This document shows, piece by piece, positions 19,251 to 28,298 of a stretch of 64,000 nt of DNA. The notes beneath the pieces are model-generated. The model worked only from the letters and a program-made list of their open reading frames with translations, ran no database searches and was not told the DNA's origin. The position numbers and the translations under genes are program-made. The DNA is from Pseudoalteromonas umbrosa (lineage in GTDB: Bacteria; Pseudomonadota; Gammaproteobacteria; Enterobacterales; Alteromonadaceae), in assembly GCF_030125375.1 (NCBI RefSeq), contig NZ_JASJUU010000002.1, positions 205,968 to 269,967 on the forward strand. Reading direction: 5' to 3'. Position 1 is the stretch's first letter. Every line of letters starts with the position of its first letter.

Positions 19251-19789
19251 TTTTGTTCACTTTTTAAATTCAATACCAAACCCGCCATGACAAAATCCAC
19301 ATGATCTGCCACAGCTGCAATATGTTGATGCAGACGACCTGACTCATCTACAAATTGACGGCTCAGCGCTCCCATAGGCACAATGCCATGGCCCACCTCG
19401 TTACTCACCAGTATGACCTTGCCTTTCGTATCTTGAAGTGCTGTGAGCAACTGAGATCTTTGTTTTTCGTACTCTGGGAATTCAACTTCACACAAACCAT
19501 AAGTCAGCCATAATGTTAAGCAATCAACCAACGCGCATTGGGACGGTGACAACGCGGCAATGAGCGGGGCGATATCCCATGGACATTCAATCACCTTCCA
19601 ACAAGAAAGCCTTGAGGCTCGATGGTGTGCAATACGCTCAGCCATCTCCTCATCTTTACTTTGCGCAGTTGCGACATAGATAAGCTCTTTGACTAAGCCA
19701 CTCTCGAGCAAGCTTTGTGCTCTTTGCTCGGCAAGCGCGCTCTTGCCAGAGCGCGCACCACCCAAAATGAGTTCAACATGCTTAGTCAT
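19247..19789 (-). CDS. cobU: adenosylcobinamide kinase / adenosylcobinamide-phosphate guanylyltransferase
   Basis: 180 aa when started at ATG 19789 ([17 protein letters not shown]), which overlaps the cobS stop as ATGA. A longer frame runs 66 nt upstream inside cobS and is unlikely. The P-loop GGARSGKS and the guanylylated histidine region RIAHHRASR are clear. It phosphorylates adenosylcobinamide and converts it to the GDP form in nucleotide-loop assembly. Confidence 0.95.
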   Translation of the reverse strand: MTKHVELILGGARSGKSALAEQRAQSLLESGLVKELIYVATAQSKDEEMAERIAHHRASRLSCWKVIECPWDIAPLIAALSPSQCALVDCLTLWLTYGLCEVEFPEYEKQRSQLLTALQDTKGKVILVSNEVGHGIVPMGALSRQFVDESGRLHQHIAAVADHVDFVMAGLVLNLKSEQK

Positions 19790-20562
19790 ATTAGGCTTAC
19801 AACCAAAAAGGTATAAATCATTAACTCTGAGATTTGCTGTGCTGCGCCCAAGCAATCCCCAGTGTAACCACCCAACTGCTTTTTAAACCAATATTGACAA
19901 AAAAGGCGGGTAAACCATAAAGTGACGATTAAAGCAATCACTTGCCAAAAGGTGAGCACTGAGCAGACAAAAGCAGCAGCTATAACGGCAATGCCTGTTA
20001 GGTATAAAATTGCACGAGAGGCTAACTGCAGGCTTTTTGCTACAGGCTTTACTTTACTCTGTGCATCTAGCTGTACATAAGGCAGCTTGCCAATCAAACT
20101 CGTTGCGCTTAGGCGGCTCAAAGACTGCGCCAACACTATCCCCCATAACAGTGAGAATAGGTTGCCGCTAAGGGTAAGCATCAAGTGGAATTTACTCAGC
20201 ATTAATACAAGCAGCGCCACACTACCATAGGTGCCCAAGCGACTGTCCTTCATGATATCCAGCTTCTGCTGCTGACTCCAGCCGCCGCCAAAGCCATCCC
20301 ACACATCTGCAAACCCATCTTCATGAAATGCGCCTGTGATTAATAAACTAGCACCGAGCGTGAATAAAATTGCTACGCTCATAGGCAATACAAGCGACAA
20401 AGCCCACAGCAGGAGTGCCATCACCAAACCGATGCAAACACCCACACAGGCAAAGTAACGGCTAGACTGATTTATATCGGTATCCGTAACAGACGCCGTT
20501 AATGTAATCGGGATCCGAGTTAAAAATATCACCGCCAATTTAAATAAAGACCACTGTGTCAT
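19786..20562 (-). CDS. cobS: adenosylcobinamide-GDP ribazoletransferase (cobalamin synthase)
   Basis: Membrane enzyme that joins alpha-ribazole to adenosylcobinamide-GDP. The CobS signature GAFHEDGFADVWDGFGGGW is present, followed by about six hydrophobic segments. The ATG at 20562 is used; a TTG three codons upstream (20571) would overlap the cobT end and is possible. It lies between cobT and cobU in the operon. Confidence 0.94.
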   Translation of the reverse strand: MTQWSLFKLAVIFLTRIPITLTASVTDTDINQSSRYFACVGVCIGLVMALLLWALSLVLPMSVAILFTLGASLLITGAFHEDGFADVWDGFGGGWSQQQKLDIMKDSRLGTYGSVALLVLMLSKFHLMLTLSGNLFSLLWGIVLAQSLSRLSATSLIGKLPYVQLDAQSKVKPVAKSLQLASRAILYLTGIAVIAAAFVCSVLTFWQVIALIVTLWFTRLFCQYWFKKQLGGYTGDCLGAAQQISELMIYTFLVVSLI

Positions 20563-20563
20563 A

Positions 20564-21619
20564 TCAGCCAACCACTTGGGTTACTTGCGCTTGAGAAAAG
20601 CTCGCCATATCGTTATAAATGGCCAAAGCACTTTGAATGATAGGCAGTGCTAACGCTGCACCGCTTCCTTCTCCTAAGCGCATATCTAACTGCAGTAACG
20701 GCTCTACATTTAGCCACTCTAGCATCTTCTTATGCCCTTGTTCGTTGGAACAATGCGCAAACACCATATATTGCTTAGCGTTGGGCGCCATCGAAATGGC
20801 CAACATAGCCGCAGCTGTCGCAATAAAACCATCCACTAAAATTGGTTTTTGCGCCTCAGCGACGGCTAACATAGCACCAACCATATGGACAATTTCAAAT
20901 CCGCCAACGCTTTGTAAAATCTGTTTTGGGTCATTGCTGTCCAACTGATGAAGGTCAAGCGCCTGCTCTATCAGCAGCTGTTTTTTCACGACAGTTTCTT
21001 GGCTTACGCCAGTGCCCTGTCCAACAGTCTCCTTCGGTTTTAAGCTACAAAGCGCAGAAAAAATGGCGGCAGCAGACGTGGTATTACCTATCCCCATTTC
21101 ACCAAACGCAAACAAATTACAGCCCATGTCCAACTCTGCTGCAACAAGCTGTTTGGCATTGTCAAAACCTTGCGCTAACTGAGCCTCACTCATCGCCGGT
21201 TGTAAATGAAATGGCGCAGTCGTTGCCCCAAGCCTGTTGTCAATCACATGACTGTTTTGAATAGGCTTAAGAATACCGCAATCCACTATATTTAGACGCC
21301 AGCCCAGCTGACGGGCCAAAACACAAATTGCAGCCCCGCCACTGGCAAAATTAGCCACCATTTGGCCAGTGACTTCACTCGGTGCAATAGAGACGCCTTC
21401 GCTGGCAATACCATGATCGCCTGCAAAAATACTGACCGATGGATTTTCAACGCTAAACAGCTGCGCGGCCATTGTCTCTTTAGGCATGCCTTGTGAGTAA
21501 ATCAACACCAGATGCTTTGCCAGCACCTCAAGTTTACCCAGAGAGCCTAGAGGTTTTGTTTTTAAGTCTAGTTTTTGCTGAACAAAATCACTGTGTGTTA
21601 AATCTAAAGCAGGGATCAT
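20564..21619 (-). CDS. cobT: nicotinate-nucleotide--dimethylbenzimidazole phosphoribosyltransferase
   Basis: 351 aa. It activates the lower ligand (DMB) to alpha-ribazole phosphate using nicotinate mononucleotide. Signatures: KTKPLGSLGKLE near the N-terminus, GDHGIASEGVS, FGEMGIGNTTSAAA, and the C-terminal RLGEGSGAALALP that carries the catalytic glutamate. Length equals the usual 350 aa. It lies 11 nt downstream of btuC. Confidence 0.96.
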   Translation of the reverse strand: MIPALDLTHSDFVQQKLDLKTKPLGSLGKLEVLAKHLVLIYSQGMPKETMAAQLFSVENPSVSIFAGDHGIASEGVSIAPSEVTGQMVANFASGGAAICVLARQLGWRLNIVDCGILKPIQNSHVIDNRLGATTAPFHLQPAMSEAQLAQGFDNAKQLVAAELDMGCNLFAFGEMGIGNTTSAAAIFSALCSLKPKETVGQGTGVSQETVVKKQLLIEQALDLHQLDSNDPKQILQSVGGFEIVHMVGAMLAVAEAQKPILVDGFIATAAAMLAISMAPNAKQYMVFAHCSNEQGHKKMLEWLNVEPLLQLDMRLGEGSGAALALPIIQSALAIYNDMASFSQAQVTQVVG

Positions 21620-21630
21620 ACATGCCTCTG

Positions 21631-22623
21631 TTAAATGTTTGCCGCTCGCTTGCGAAACATAAGTAAAGATAGGAAAAAGACGCTACCTATGGCCGCAGTA
21701 ATCACACCAATAGGTAATTCTTGGTTTTCTATGATTATTCGGGCTAACACATCCACCCATAGCATCAATAATCCACCACTTAAAGCCGTGACTATCATGC
21801 CTAATACACGTGCTTGAGAGATAAAAAATCGTACTATGTGTGGGATCATTAAGCCGACAAAGCCAACGCCGCCACATGCGGCGACTAACACAGCCGTGAT
21901 TAAAGAACTTACTAATAACATGCCCAAGCGCAACCTGTGTACATTAACGCCTAAAGTTACCGCACTTTCATCGCCCAATAGCAACGCATTAAGATGCCGT
22001 CTAAAACATACAACGGTCATAATTCCACTTAGCACCACAACAGCAGGCAACCACATCCACATCCAATCAGCACGACTGAAGCTACCTAAGCTCCAAAAGA
22101 TAATGGCGGTAACCGCTTGCGGATCGCTCCAATATAAGAGCAAACTCGTAAATGCATTAAATAAGAAAGACAGTGCAACGCCCGCTAACAACATATTTTC
22201 GATTTGCGCAGTGCCCTTATGATATGCAATCAATAGCAGCAAACACATGGCGCAGACACTACCGATTAAAGCAGCGCCAGACATGGCAAGCGCACTTTGC
22301 ATTCCAAATAATGTTAATAGCAACACCACACCAAAAGAGGCTCCTGAAGAGATACCAAATAGATAAGGGTCAGCAAGGGGGTTACGTGTGACTGTCTGTA
22401 AAATCAGCCCCGCTGTCGCAAGCCCAGCTCCAGCCAAAAATGCAAGTACGGTACGCGGTAACCTCAACTCGATGACAATTTTTTGTGCTAACTGGGTGTT
22501 GTCGTATGACCATAAGGCCAGCCAAACATCGTAAAAATCAACTTGCACTGCCCCGATACTTAGGGCGCACACAAAGCTAAATAAACATGCGAGTAACAAT
22601 GCACTGCTTGCAGCTAATCTCAT
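21631..22623 (-). CDS. btuC: vitamin B12 ABC transporter permease BtuC
   Basis: 330 aa FecCD-family permease with about ten membrane segments. The family signature RLPRTVLAFLAGAGLATAGLILQ and NPLADPYLFGISSGASFG are visible, as is GGVGFVGLMIPHIVR, the coupling region contacted by the ATPase. The start overlaps the btuD stop by 4 nt. Operon context with btuD and btuF and a cobalamin riboswitch indicates corrinoid rather than siderophore transport. Confidence 0.93.
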   Translation of the reverse strand: MRLAASSALLLACLFSFVCALSIGAVQVDFYDVWLALWSYDNTQLAQKIVIELRLPRTVLAFLAGAGLATAGLILQTVTRNPLADPYLFGISSGASFGVVLLLTLFGMQSALAMSGAALIGSVCAMCLLLLIAYHKGTAQIENMLLAGVALSFLFNAFTSLLLYWSDPQAVTAIIFWSLGSFSRADWMWMWLPAVVVLSGIMTVVCFRRHLNALLLGDESAVTLGVNVHRLRLGMLLVSSLITAVLVAACGGVGFVGLMIPHIVRFFISQARVLGMIVTALSGGLLMLWVDVLARIIIENQELPIGVITAAIGSVFFLSLLMFRKRAANI

Positions 22624-23444
22624 GTTCGACCCCTCGATGATAGTTCGCCATCGCCCGATAAGTGATACTGATAACGAATATGTGGGATCTCTTGTTCACT
22701 CGCAGGACATGTTTGGAGGCTCACGTCGGCTTTGACACCAAAAACTTGTGCTAACATAGACTCGCTCACCACCTCTTTAGGCGCGCCATGAATAACAAGC
22801 TCTCCATGGTTTAAAACTAACATAGCGTCACAGAGGGCTGAGGCTAAATTTAAGTCATGAAAAGAGGCGACCACAGTGATCCCTAATGATTTAGCTAGCG
22901 CCATTATTTCGATTTGGTACTTCACGTCCAAATGGCTGGTAGGCTCATCCATTAAGAGTAGACTCGGACGCTGGACAATAGCCCTGGCTATCATCACCCG
23001 CTGTTTTTCCCCCCCAGATAGAGACTCATACGATTGCTTTTGTTTATGTGTTAATCCGACCTTTAATAGCGCTTCTTGGATTGCCTGTTTGTCGCGCAGT
23101 GATACGCTGGAAAATAAACTTTTATGGGGTGTGAGGCCCATGGCAACAACATCAAAAACAGCGAGATTAAACTGACTTGGGATCTCTTGAAGCACTGCAG
23201 CGACTTTGCGAGCATAACTTTGGCGGTCATACTCGCTTACATCTTTACCATTAATACTGATAGTACCGGATGTTGGACTTTGAAAGCGATATAAACATCT
23301 TAGTAAAGACGACTTACCGGCCCCGTTAGGTCCGATGAGGCCAACACACTGACCCTCAGCAACTGAAAAGCTGATATTGGATAGAATTGATTTATTATTG
23401 ATAACTAGATGTAAGCTATCGACTGATATTGGTGTTGCCGCCAT
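22620..23444 (-). CDS. btuD: vitamin B12 ABC transporter ATP-binding protein BtuD
   Basis: 274 aa from ATG 23444 (MAATPISVDS), 4 nt after AGAGG; an extra nine-residue Cys-rich extension upstream is unlikely. Walker A is GPNGAGKSS, the signature loop is SLSGGEKQRVMIA and Walker B is LLLMDEPTSHLD. It energises BtuC/BtuF-mediated corrinoid import at the inner membrane. It is the first gene after the cobalamin riboswitch. Confidence 0.94.
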   Translation of the reverse strand: MAATPISVDSLHLVINNKSILSNISFSVAEGQCVGLIGPNGAGKSSLLRCLYRFQSPTSGTISINGKDVSEYDRQSYARKVAAVLQEIPSQFNLAVFDVVAMGLTPHKSLFSSVSLRDKQAIQEALLKVGLTHKQKQSYESLSGGEKQRVMIARAIVQRPSLLLMDEPTSHLDVKYQIEIMALAKSLGITVVASFHDLNLASALCDAMLVLNHGELVIHGAPKEVVSESMLAQVFGVKADVSLQTCPASEQEIPHIRYQYHLSGDGELSSRGRT

Positions 23445-23489
23445 AATTCCTCTACATGGGGCACACATCAAAACACCACTGTATCATAA

Positions 23490-23645
23490 ATATGACTTGG
23501 TAAAATGACATGACCCAAGTGCGCCCGCTTAAGTCTTTATTCCAACCTTGGTATCTGGCTTTAAATGAGTAGTCATGCAATCATTTTTACAGTTGCGGGG
23601 ACAGCTGAGGGTTTACACCTCATTCCCAAGTGATGTCGAAATAAT
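23490..23645 (-). ncRNA. cobalamin riboswitch
   Basis: On the minus strand the leader contains the B12-box hallmarks in order: GGGAAnnnGGTG (GGGAATGAGGTG), then CAGCTGTCCCCGCAACTGT, then GCCAGATACC. The core lies at about 23585-23628. After the aptamer, ACTTGG and CCAAGT can form a hairpin. No T-run follows, so control is more likely translational than by termination. High cobalamin is expected to repress the btuD-to-ung transcript. Ends are approximate. Confidence 0.9.
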
Positions 23646-23652
23646 TTTGTGT

Positions 23653-23681
23653 ATTATGAAGTCTAGATGGCTAAAACACAA
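23653..23681 (-). promoter_or_regulatory. candidate sigma-70 promoter for the cobalamin operon
   Basis: TTGTGT and CATAAT are separated by exactly 17 nt on the minus strand. A start around 23646 would place the riboswitch aptamer at the very 5' end of the RNA. The -35 overlaps the last codons of cobC. Confidence 0.45.
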
Positions 23682-24270
23682 CTTTAGGCCATGCACTCCC
23701 CTGTTCATCATAGAACACTGACACCTGAATGACCTTGCCATATCCAACTTCAAAGCAGTTTAAATGATTTACAGCGCCCTCAGGCAATGTGAGCCAGTGT
23801 GCCAGTAGCTGCTTCATAACCCCACCATGGGTTACAATGACGATTGTGTCATCACTGCTTTGAGATGTGAAAGTACGCCACCAAGCTTTAATTCGCGAAT
23901 TAAAACAGACCATACTCTCTCCTTCTGGTGGTGTTACTAACCAAGGGTTTTGCCAAAAGTCGCCAACACTCGGAGAGCGAGTATGCTGCCAAAGCCACTC
24001 ATAGCTTTTACCATCCCAATCACCAAAGTTCATTTCTTGCAGTGCATTAACAACCATGAAATCTGCCCCCAGCTTTTCTGAAAATGCTTTTGCTACAACC
24101 TGACATCGCAGTCTTGGCGAGCTGAGCACTCGATTTGGCTTAGGTAAACTATGGAGTGTTTTAAGTAATTGGTTTTGACTTTGTTCAGTTAAAGGAGGAT
24201 CGGTTTGCCCTAATAACTTACCGGATAATGTCGTTTCAGTATGACGAACAAAGTAAAGAGTTTGCAGCAT
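23671..24270 (-). CDS. cobC: alpha-ribazole phosphatase-like histidine phosphatase
   Basis: 199 aa histidine phosphatase. The phosphohistidine motif FVRHTET opens the protein and GQTDPPLTEQ is the next conserved loop. The second His is in VTHGGVM. Position directly upstream of the B12 operon supports CobC, which removes phosphate from alpha-ribazole-5'-phosphate or the cobalamin phosphate. The start lies 15 nt after the nqrM terminator stem, with no clear ribosome-binding site or promoter between. It is outside the riboswitch-controlled RNA. Confidence 0.82.
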   Translation of the reverse strand: MLQTLYFVRHTETTLSGKLLGQTDPPLTEQSQNQLLKTLHSLPKPNRVLSSPRLRCQVVAKAFSEKLGADFMVVNALQEMNFGDWDGKSYEWLWQHTRSPSVGDFWQNPWLVTPPEGESMVCFNSRIKAWWRTFTSQSSDDTIVIVTHGGVMKQLLAHWLTLPEGAVNHLNCFEVGYGKVIQVSVFYDEQGSAWPKVVF

Positions 24271-24285
24271 ATACTTGGGGGTAAT

Positions 24286-24311
24286 AAAAACGCAGGCTAG
24301 CCTGCGTTTTT
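24286..24311 (-). terminator. rho-independent terminator of nqrM
   Basis: Stem AAAAACGCAGG / CCTGCGTTTTT with a CTAG loop; a T-rich stretch follows on the minus strand. It lies 6 nt beyond the nqrM stop and only 15 nt before the cobC start. Confidence 0.88.
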
Positions 24312-24317
24312 ATCTAA

Positions 24318-24530
24318 TTATAGAATTTGGTTTTCGCGCCAAGATTGCTCTTTGGCTAAACGCTTTTTACGCTTATCACATGGGTCATCACAATCACAGA
24401 TTTTATCGATACCCATTGAGCCTAAACCACCACAGCTACTTGCCATTGATTTTTTCTGAACGATTACACCTACAGCCATAGCTGCAGCGATCAAGATAAG
24501 TAACCCAAAGGTAAGAATAAATAGTGACAT
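24318..24530 (-). CDS. nqrM: Na+-NQR maturation protein NqrM
   Basis: 70 aa (DUF539). An N-terminal membrane helix (residues 2-25) is followed by a cytoplasmic cluster of four cysteines: C33, C45, C47 and C51 (ICDCDDPCDKRKK). NqrM is needed to assemble active Na+-NQR, probably by delivering iron for the Cys-bound iron centre in NqrD/NqrE. It lies downstream of apbE in the usual order nqrA-F, apbE, nqrM. Confidence 0.92.
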   Translation of the reverse strand: MSLFILTFGLLILIAAAMAVGVIVQKKSMASSCGGLGSMGIDKICDCDDPCDKRKKRLAKEQSWRENQIL

Positions 24531-24669
24531 AGGCAGAGGCCCCTCAATAAACTAGCTTGGTCAAGTTCCAAGCAACTGACGGTGTATTGACAATATTATA
24601 TATCTAAATCCGTCAAAGTTGAATGAATTTACCACACTAAAAGCAATGATATTTAACCGAATCCACTGA

Positions 24670-25701
24670 TTACTTTTTTACATCTAAATACGGCTTAAAC
24701 GCAGTGCTTGAGAATGTCTCTAGGCCAGCGTCTGTTTTACTGATCAAGTACACTGGTAGATTATGTTCTTCAGCATAAGCTCTTGCTCGTTGCGTTCCCA
24801 TCACGGTAAGCGCTGTTGCCAAGCCATCAGCTGTCATTGCTGAAGGATGTAACACCGTCACAGACACCAAGTCATGGCGCACAGGTCTGCCGGTACCCGG
24901 GTCAATTAGGTGTGTAAATACCTCGCCATCCATTTCGTAAAAAATACGATAATCCCCTGACGTGGCAATGGCATTATTGCCCGGCTCTACAACTCGGTGA
25001 ATTTGACGCTGTCCTGCCGGTGCATCTGGTTTTTCAATCGCTATTCGCCAAGGTGAACCATCTGGCTTATTGCCAGAGATACGAAGTTCTCCGCCAATCT
25101 CTACCATATAATTAGATAAGCCTTTTTTCTCAATCAACTCTGCAACTTTGTCAATGCCGTAACCTTTTGCCGTCGCTGAAAAAGATAATTCAAGATGTGG
25201 CAGTGATTTCGCCAGCCCTTCATCTGTCAGCGCTAACTTATTTACACCGATATTTGCTTGCATGGCTTCAATGTCAGATTGCGAAGGTCTTTTGGTCGGT
25301 CTTTTATCTGGACCAAAACCCCATAAATCAATCAGCGGTCCCATAGTCACATCTAAGGTTTTAGTCGACTCACCTAAGCGAATAGACTCTGCGATCACGG
25401 CACGAAAATCGCCACTAATCGGCATTACTGTATTAGCCTCAAGGCGATTAAAGCGATTGATTTCTGAGTCGGGAATGTAGGTAGACATGGATTGATTAAC
25501 TGCCACAAGCGCTTCATCCACTTCTTGCTTAAAACGCTGCGCTTCTAAGCTCACCGGACCAGGAAATACTTTAATGTTATAGGTAGTTCCCATGGTTTTG
25601 CCGTTAATTTCAACCGGCTTTTGTTGAGTTTGCTGCTGTCCACAAGCGGACAAAAAAAACACCAAAAAAATAACAGAGAATAAATAGCTGAGTTTTTGCA
25701 T
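24670..25701 (-). CDS. apbE: FAD:protein FMN transferase (ApbE)
   Basis: 343 aa lipoprotein, signal ending LSAC with lipid-carrying Cys20. It attaches FMN covalently to threonines of NqrB and NqrC in the SGAT motifs seen downstream. Family motifs include NGKTMGTTYNIKVF, FSATAKGYGIDKVAE, GGELRISG and the C-terminal TADGLATALTVMG. A 12-bp terminator separates it from nqrF, so it may have its own promoter in 25702-25730 or rely on read-through. Confidence 0.95.
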   Translation of the reverse strand: MQKLSYLFSVIFLVFFLSACGQQQTQQKPVEINGKTMGTTYNIKVFPGPVSLEAQRFKQEVDEALVAVNQSMSTYIPDSEINRFNRLEANTVMPISGDFRAVIAESIRLGESTKTLDVTMGPLIDLWGFGPDKRPTKRPSQSDIEAMQANIGVNKLALTDEGLAKSLPHLELSFSATAKGYGIDKVAELIEKKGLSNYMVEIGGELRISGNKPDGSPWRIAIEKPDAPAGQRQIHRVVEPGNNAIATSGDYRIFYEMDGEVFTHLIDPGTGRPVRHDLVSVTVLHPSAMTADGLATALTVMGTQRARAYAEEHNLPVYLISKTDAGLETFSSTAFKPYLDVKK

Positions 25702-25730
25702 CTACTTTTTAGTCCTTAAAGCATATAAAA

Positions 25731-25758
25731 AAACCCCTAGGGAATGCCCTAGGGGTTT
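25731..25758 (-). terminator. rho-independent terminator of the nqr operon
   Basis: Perfect 12-bp stem AAACCCCTAGGG / CCCTAGGGGTTT with a 4-nt loop. On the minus strand seven T residues follow. It lies between nqrF and apbE. Confidence 0.93.
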
Positions 25759-25800
25759 AATCTTATTAAATACGATTTATCATCATATCTAAGTTCCTAA

Positions 25801-27027
25801 TTAACCACCGAAGTCATCAAGTAGGATGTTTTCGTCTTCAACACCTAGATCTTTCAGCATGTTGATAACAGCCGCGTTCATCATCGGTGGACCACACATG
25901 TAGAACTCACAATCTTCAGGCGCTTCGTGGTCCTTCAGATAGTTTTCTAGTAATACGTTGTGGATGAAGCCTGTGTAACCTTCCCAGTTATCCTCTGGTT
26001 GAGGATCTGAAAGTGCTACGTGCCATTCAAAGTTTTCGTTGTCAGCTGCTAGGCCGTCAAAGTCTTCTACGTAGAACATCTCACGCTTAGAACGTGCACC
26101 GTACCAGAAAGACATCTTACGGTCTGAGTTAAGACGCTTAAGCTGGTCGAAGATGTGTGAACGCATTGGTGCCATACCTGCACCACCACCAACGAATACC
26201 ATTTCTGCATCAGTTTCTTTCGCGAAGAATTCACCGAATGGACCAGAGATAGTGACTTTATCACCTTCTTTTAGTGACCAGATGTACGATGACATCTTAC
26301 CACAAGGTAGGCTTAGGTTATTTGGCGGCGGAGTCGCAATACGTACGTTAAGCATGATGATGCCATACTCTTCTGGGTAGTTCGCCATTGAGTATGCACG
26401 GATTGTTTCGTCATCAACCTTAGACTCAAGGTTAAAGAAGCCGAAACGCTCCCAGTCGCCACGATACTCGTCAGGAATATCGAAGTCAGCGTATTTAACG
26501 TGGTGAGCTGGCGCTTCAATCTGGATATAACCACCTGCACGGAAAGGTACAACCTCACCTTCAGGGATACCAAGCTTAAGCTCTTTGATGAATGTCGCTT
26601 TATTATCGTTAGAGATAACTGTACATTCCCACTTTTTAACACCGAAGATAGACTCTTCTACTTCGATTTCCATGTCAGTTTTAACTGCAACCTGACACGC
26701 TAGACGACAACCTTCACGTGCTTCACCTTTAGTAATGTGGTCAAGCTCAGTTGGAAGAATATCACCACCACCAGAATGAACATGTACGCGACACTGGCCA
26801 CAAGAACCACCACCACCACATGCTGATGAAATGAAGATACCTGCATCAGCTAGTGAGCCTAATAGCTTACCACCTGGTGCTGAAGTAATTGCTTTATCTG
26901 CATCGCCATTGATGCCGATTGTGATGTCACCGCTTGGTACAAGCTTCGATTTCGCTGCGATGATGACTAGCACCAAGATCACAACGATAGCGATGAACAT
27001 ACTTACACCTAATACAATAGTTTCCAT
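25801..27027 (-). CDS. nqrF: Na+-translocating NADH:quinone reductase subunit F
   Basis: 408 aa subunit that takes electrons from NADH. One N-terminal membrane helix (about 5-25) is followed by a 2Fe-2S ferredoxin domain with [12 protein letters not shown] and a distal GCRLACQV, then a FAD domain with RAYSMAN, then the NADH domain ([12 protein letters not shown] and [12 protein letters not shown]). Length equals Vibrio NqrF. It is the last gene of the operon. Confidence 0.98.
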   Translation of the reverse strand: METIVLGVSMFIAIVVILVLVIIAAKSKLVPSGDITIGINGDADKAITSAPGGKLLGSLADAGIFISSACGGGGSCGQCRVHVHSGGGDILPTELDHITKGEAREGCRLACQVAVKTDMEIEVEESIFGVKKWECTVISNDNKATFIKELKLGIPEGEVVPFRAGGYIQIEAPAHHVKYADFDIPDEYRGDWERFGFFNLESKVDDETIRAYSMANYPEEYGIIMLNVRIATPPPNNLSLPCGKMSSYIWSLKEGDKVTISGPFGEFFAKETDAEMVFVGGGAGMAPMRSHIFDQLKRLNSDRKMSFWYGARSKREMFYVEDFDGLAADNENFEWHVALSDPQPEDNWEGYTGFIHNVLLENYLKDHEAPEDCEFYMCGPPMMNAAVINMLKDLGVEDENILLDDFGG

Positions 27028-27046
27028 CGTATAGTTTCCTCGCTAA

Positions 27047-27655
27047 TTAAAGTGAAATACCAGAGAATGACAAGAAGCCAAAGCCCATAAGACCTACAGT
27101 GATGAAGGTAATACCTAAACCACGAAGACCGTCAGGGATATCAGCATACTTCATCTTCTCACGAAGACCTGCTAGCAATACAATTGCAAGCGCCCAACCC
27201 ACACCAGAACCTACGCCGAATACGACTGACTCTGCTAGGTTGTAGTTACGCTCAACCATGAATGCTACCGCACCGAAAATCGCACAGTTTACTGTGATCA
27301 GTGGCAAGAAAATACCAAGCGCGTTGTATAGCGCAGGGAAGAACTTGTCCAAAGTCATTTCAAGGATCTGTACCAATGCTGCAATTACACCGATGAAAGT
27401 CAAGAATTTCAAGAAGCTTAAGTCAGCCTCTGGGAAACCAAGCCACTCTAGTGCACCTGGTGCTAATACTGCGTGATAAACGATGTTGTTTACCGGTACA
27501 GCTACACCTAGTACGAAGATAACAGCAACACCAAGTCCAAACGAGGTAGTTACTTTCTTAGATACCGCAAGGAATGTACACATACCTAAGAAGAAAGATA
27601 GCGCTAAGTTTTCAATGAAAACAGCTTTTACAAATAAGCTAAGATAATGTTCCAT
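27047..27655 (-). CDS. nqrE: Na+-translocating NADH:quinone reductase subunit E
   Basis: 202 aa with six hydrophobic segments, homologous to NqrD/RnfA. The conserved cysteines near [10 protein letters not shown] and [11 protein letters not shown] are present; in the Vibrio complex the NqrD/NqrE cysteines hold an intramembrane iron centre. It lies 19 nt upstream of nqrF and 10 nt after nqrD. Confidence 0.97.
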   Translation of the reverse strand: MEHYLSLFVKAVFIENLALSFFLGMCTFLAVSKKVTTSFGLGVAVIFVLGVAVPVNNIVYHAVLAPGALEWLGFPEADLSFLKFLTFIGVIAALVQILEMTLDKFFPALYNALGIFLPLITVNCAIFGAVAFMVERNYNLAESVVFGVGSGVGWALAIVLLAGLREKMKYADIPDGLRGLGITFITVGLMGFGFLSFSGISL

Positions 27656-27665
27656 CTTTCTCCCC

Positions 27666-28298
27666 TTATGCCTTCGCTTCTACTTGGTCTTTCTTATAAG
27701 TACGAAGTACCCAAATGAAGAAACCAACTAAGAAGAATGAACTGAATGGCATAATTAATAGACCCATTGGCTGGTACCAACCACCGTCAGCAACAAGTGG
27801 AAGAATTTCAACACCAAATAGTGCACCTGCACCGAATAGCTCACGTACAAAACCAATTGTAATTAGAACTACTGAGTAACCAAGACCGTTACCGATACCG
27901 TCTAAGAAAGACATAAGCGGTGGCGACTTCATTGCATATGCTTCTGCACGACCCATTACGATACAGTTAGTAATGATCAGACCAACGAATACCGTTAGTT
28001 CTTTTGCTGTAGCATAGACAAATGCTTGAAGTGTTTGGTCAACAACGATTACCAATGATGCGATAATAGTCATTTGAACGATGATACGTACACTTGACGG
28101 AATGTGGTTACGAATCAACGAGATAAATAAGCTTGAGAACGCAGTTACCACAGTCAAAGCAAGTGACATGATAAGTGCATTTTTAAGGCTTGAAGTAACC
28201 GCTAGCGCAGAACAAATACCCAGTACTTGCAGAGCAATTGGGTTGTTTGCGAAGACTGGTCCTAACAAGACTTCCTTCATTTCTTTTGCATTAGCCAT
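27666..28298 (-). CDS. nqrD: Na+-translocating NADH:quinone reductase subunit D
   Basis: 210 aa membrane subunit, six hydrophobic segments, paralogous to NqrE. Conserved Cys regions LGICSALAV and [14 protein letters not shown] match the iron-binding halves seen in NqrE. The start codon overlaps the nqrC stop (TAATG at 28298), so the two are translationally coupled. Confidence 0.97.
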   Translation of the reverse strand: MANAKEMKEVLLGPVFANNPIALQVLGICSALAVTSSLKNALIMSLALTVVTAFSSLFISLIRNHIPSSVRIIVQMTIIASLVIVVDQTLQAFVYATAKELTVFVGLIITNCIVMGRAEAYAMKSPPLMSFLDGIGNGLGYSVVLITIGFVRELFGAGALFGVEILPLVADGGWYQPMGLLIMPFSSFFLVGFFIWVLRTYKKDQVEAKA

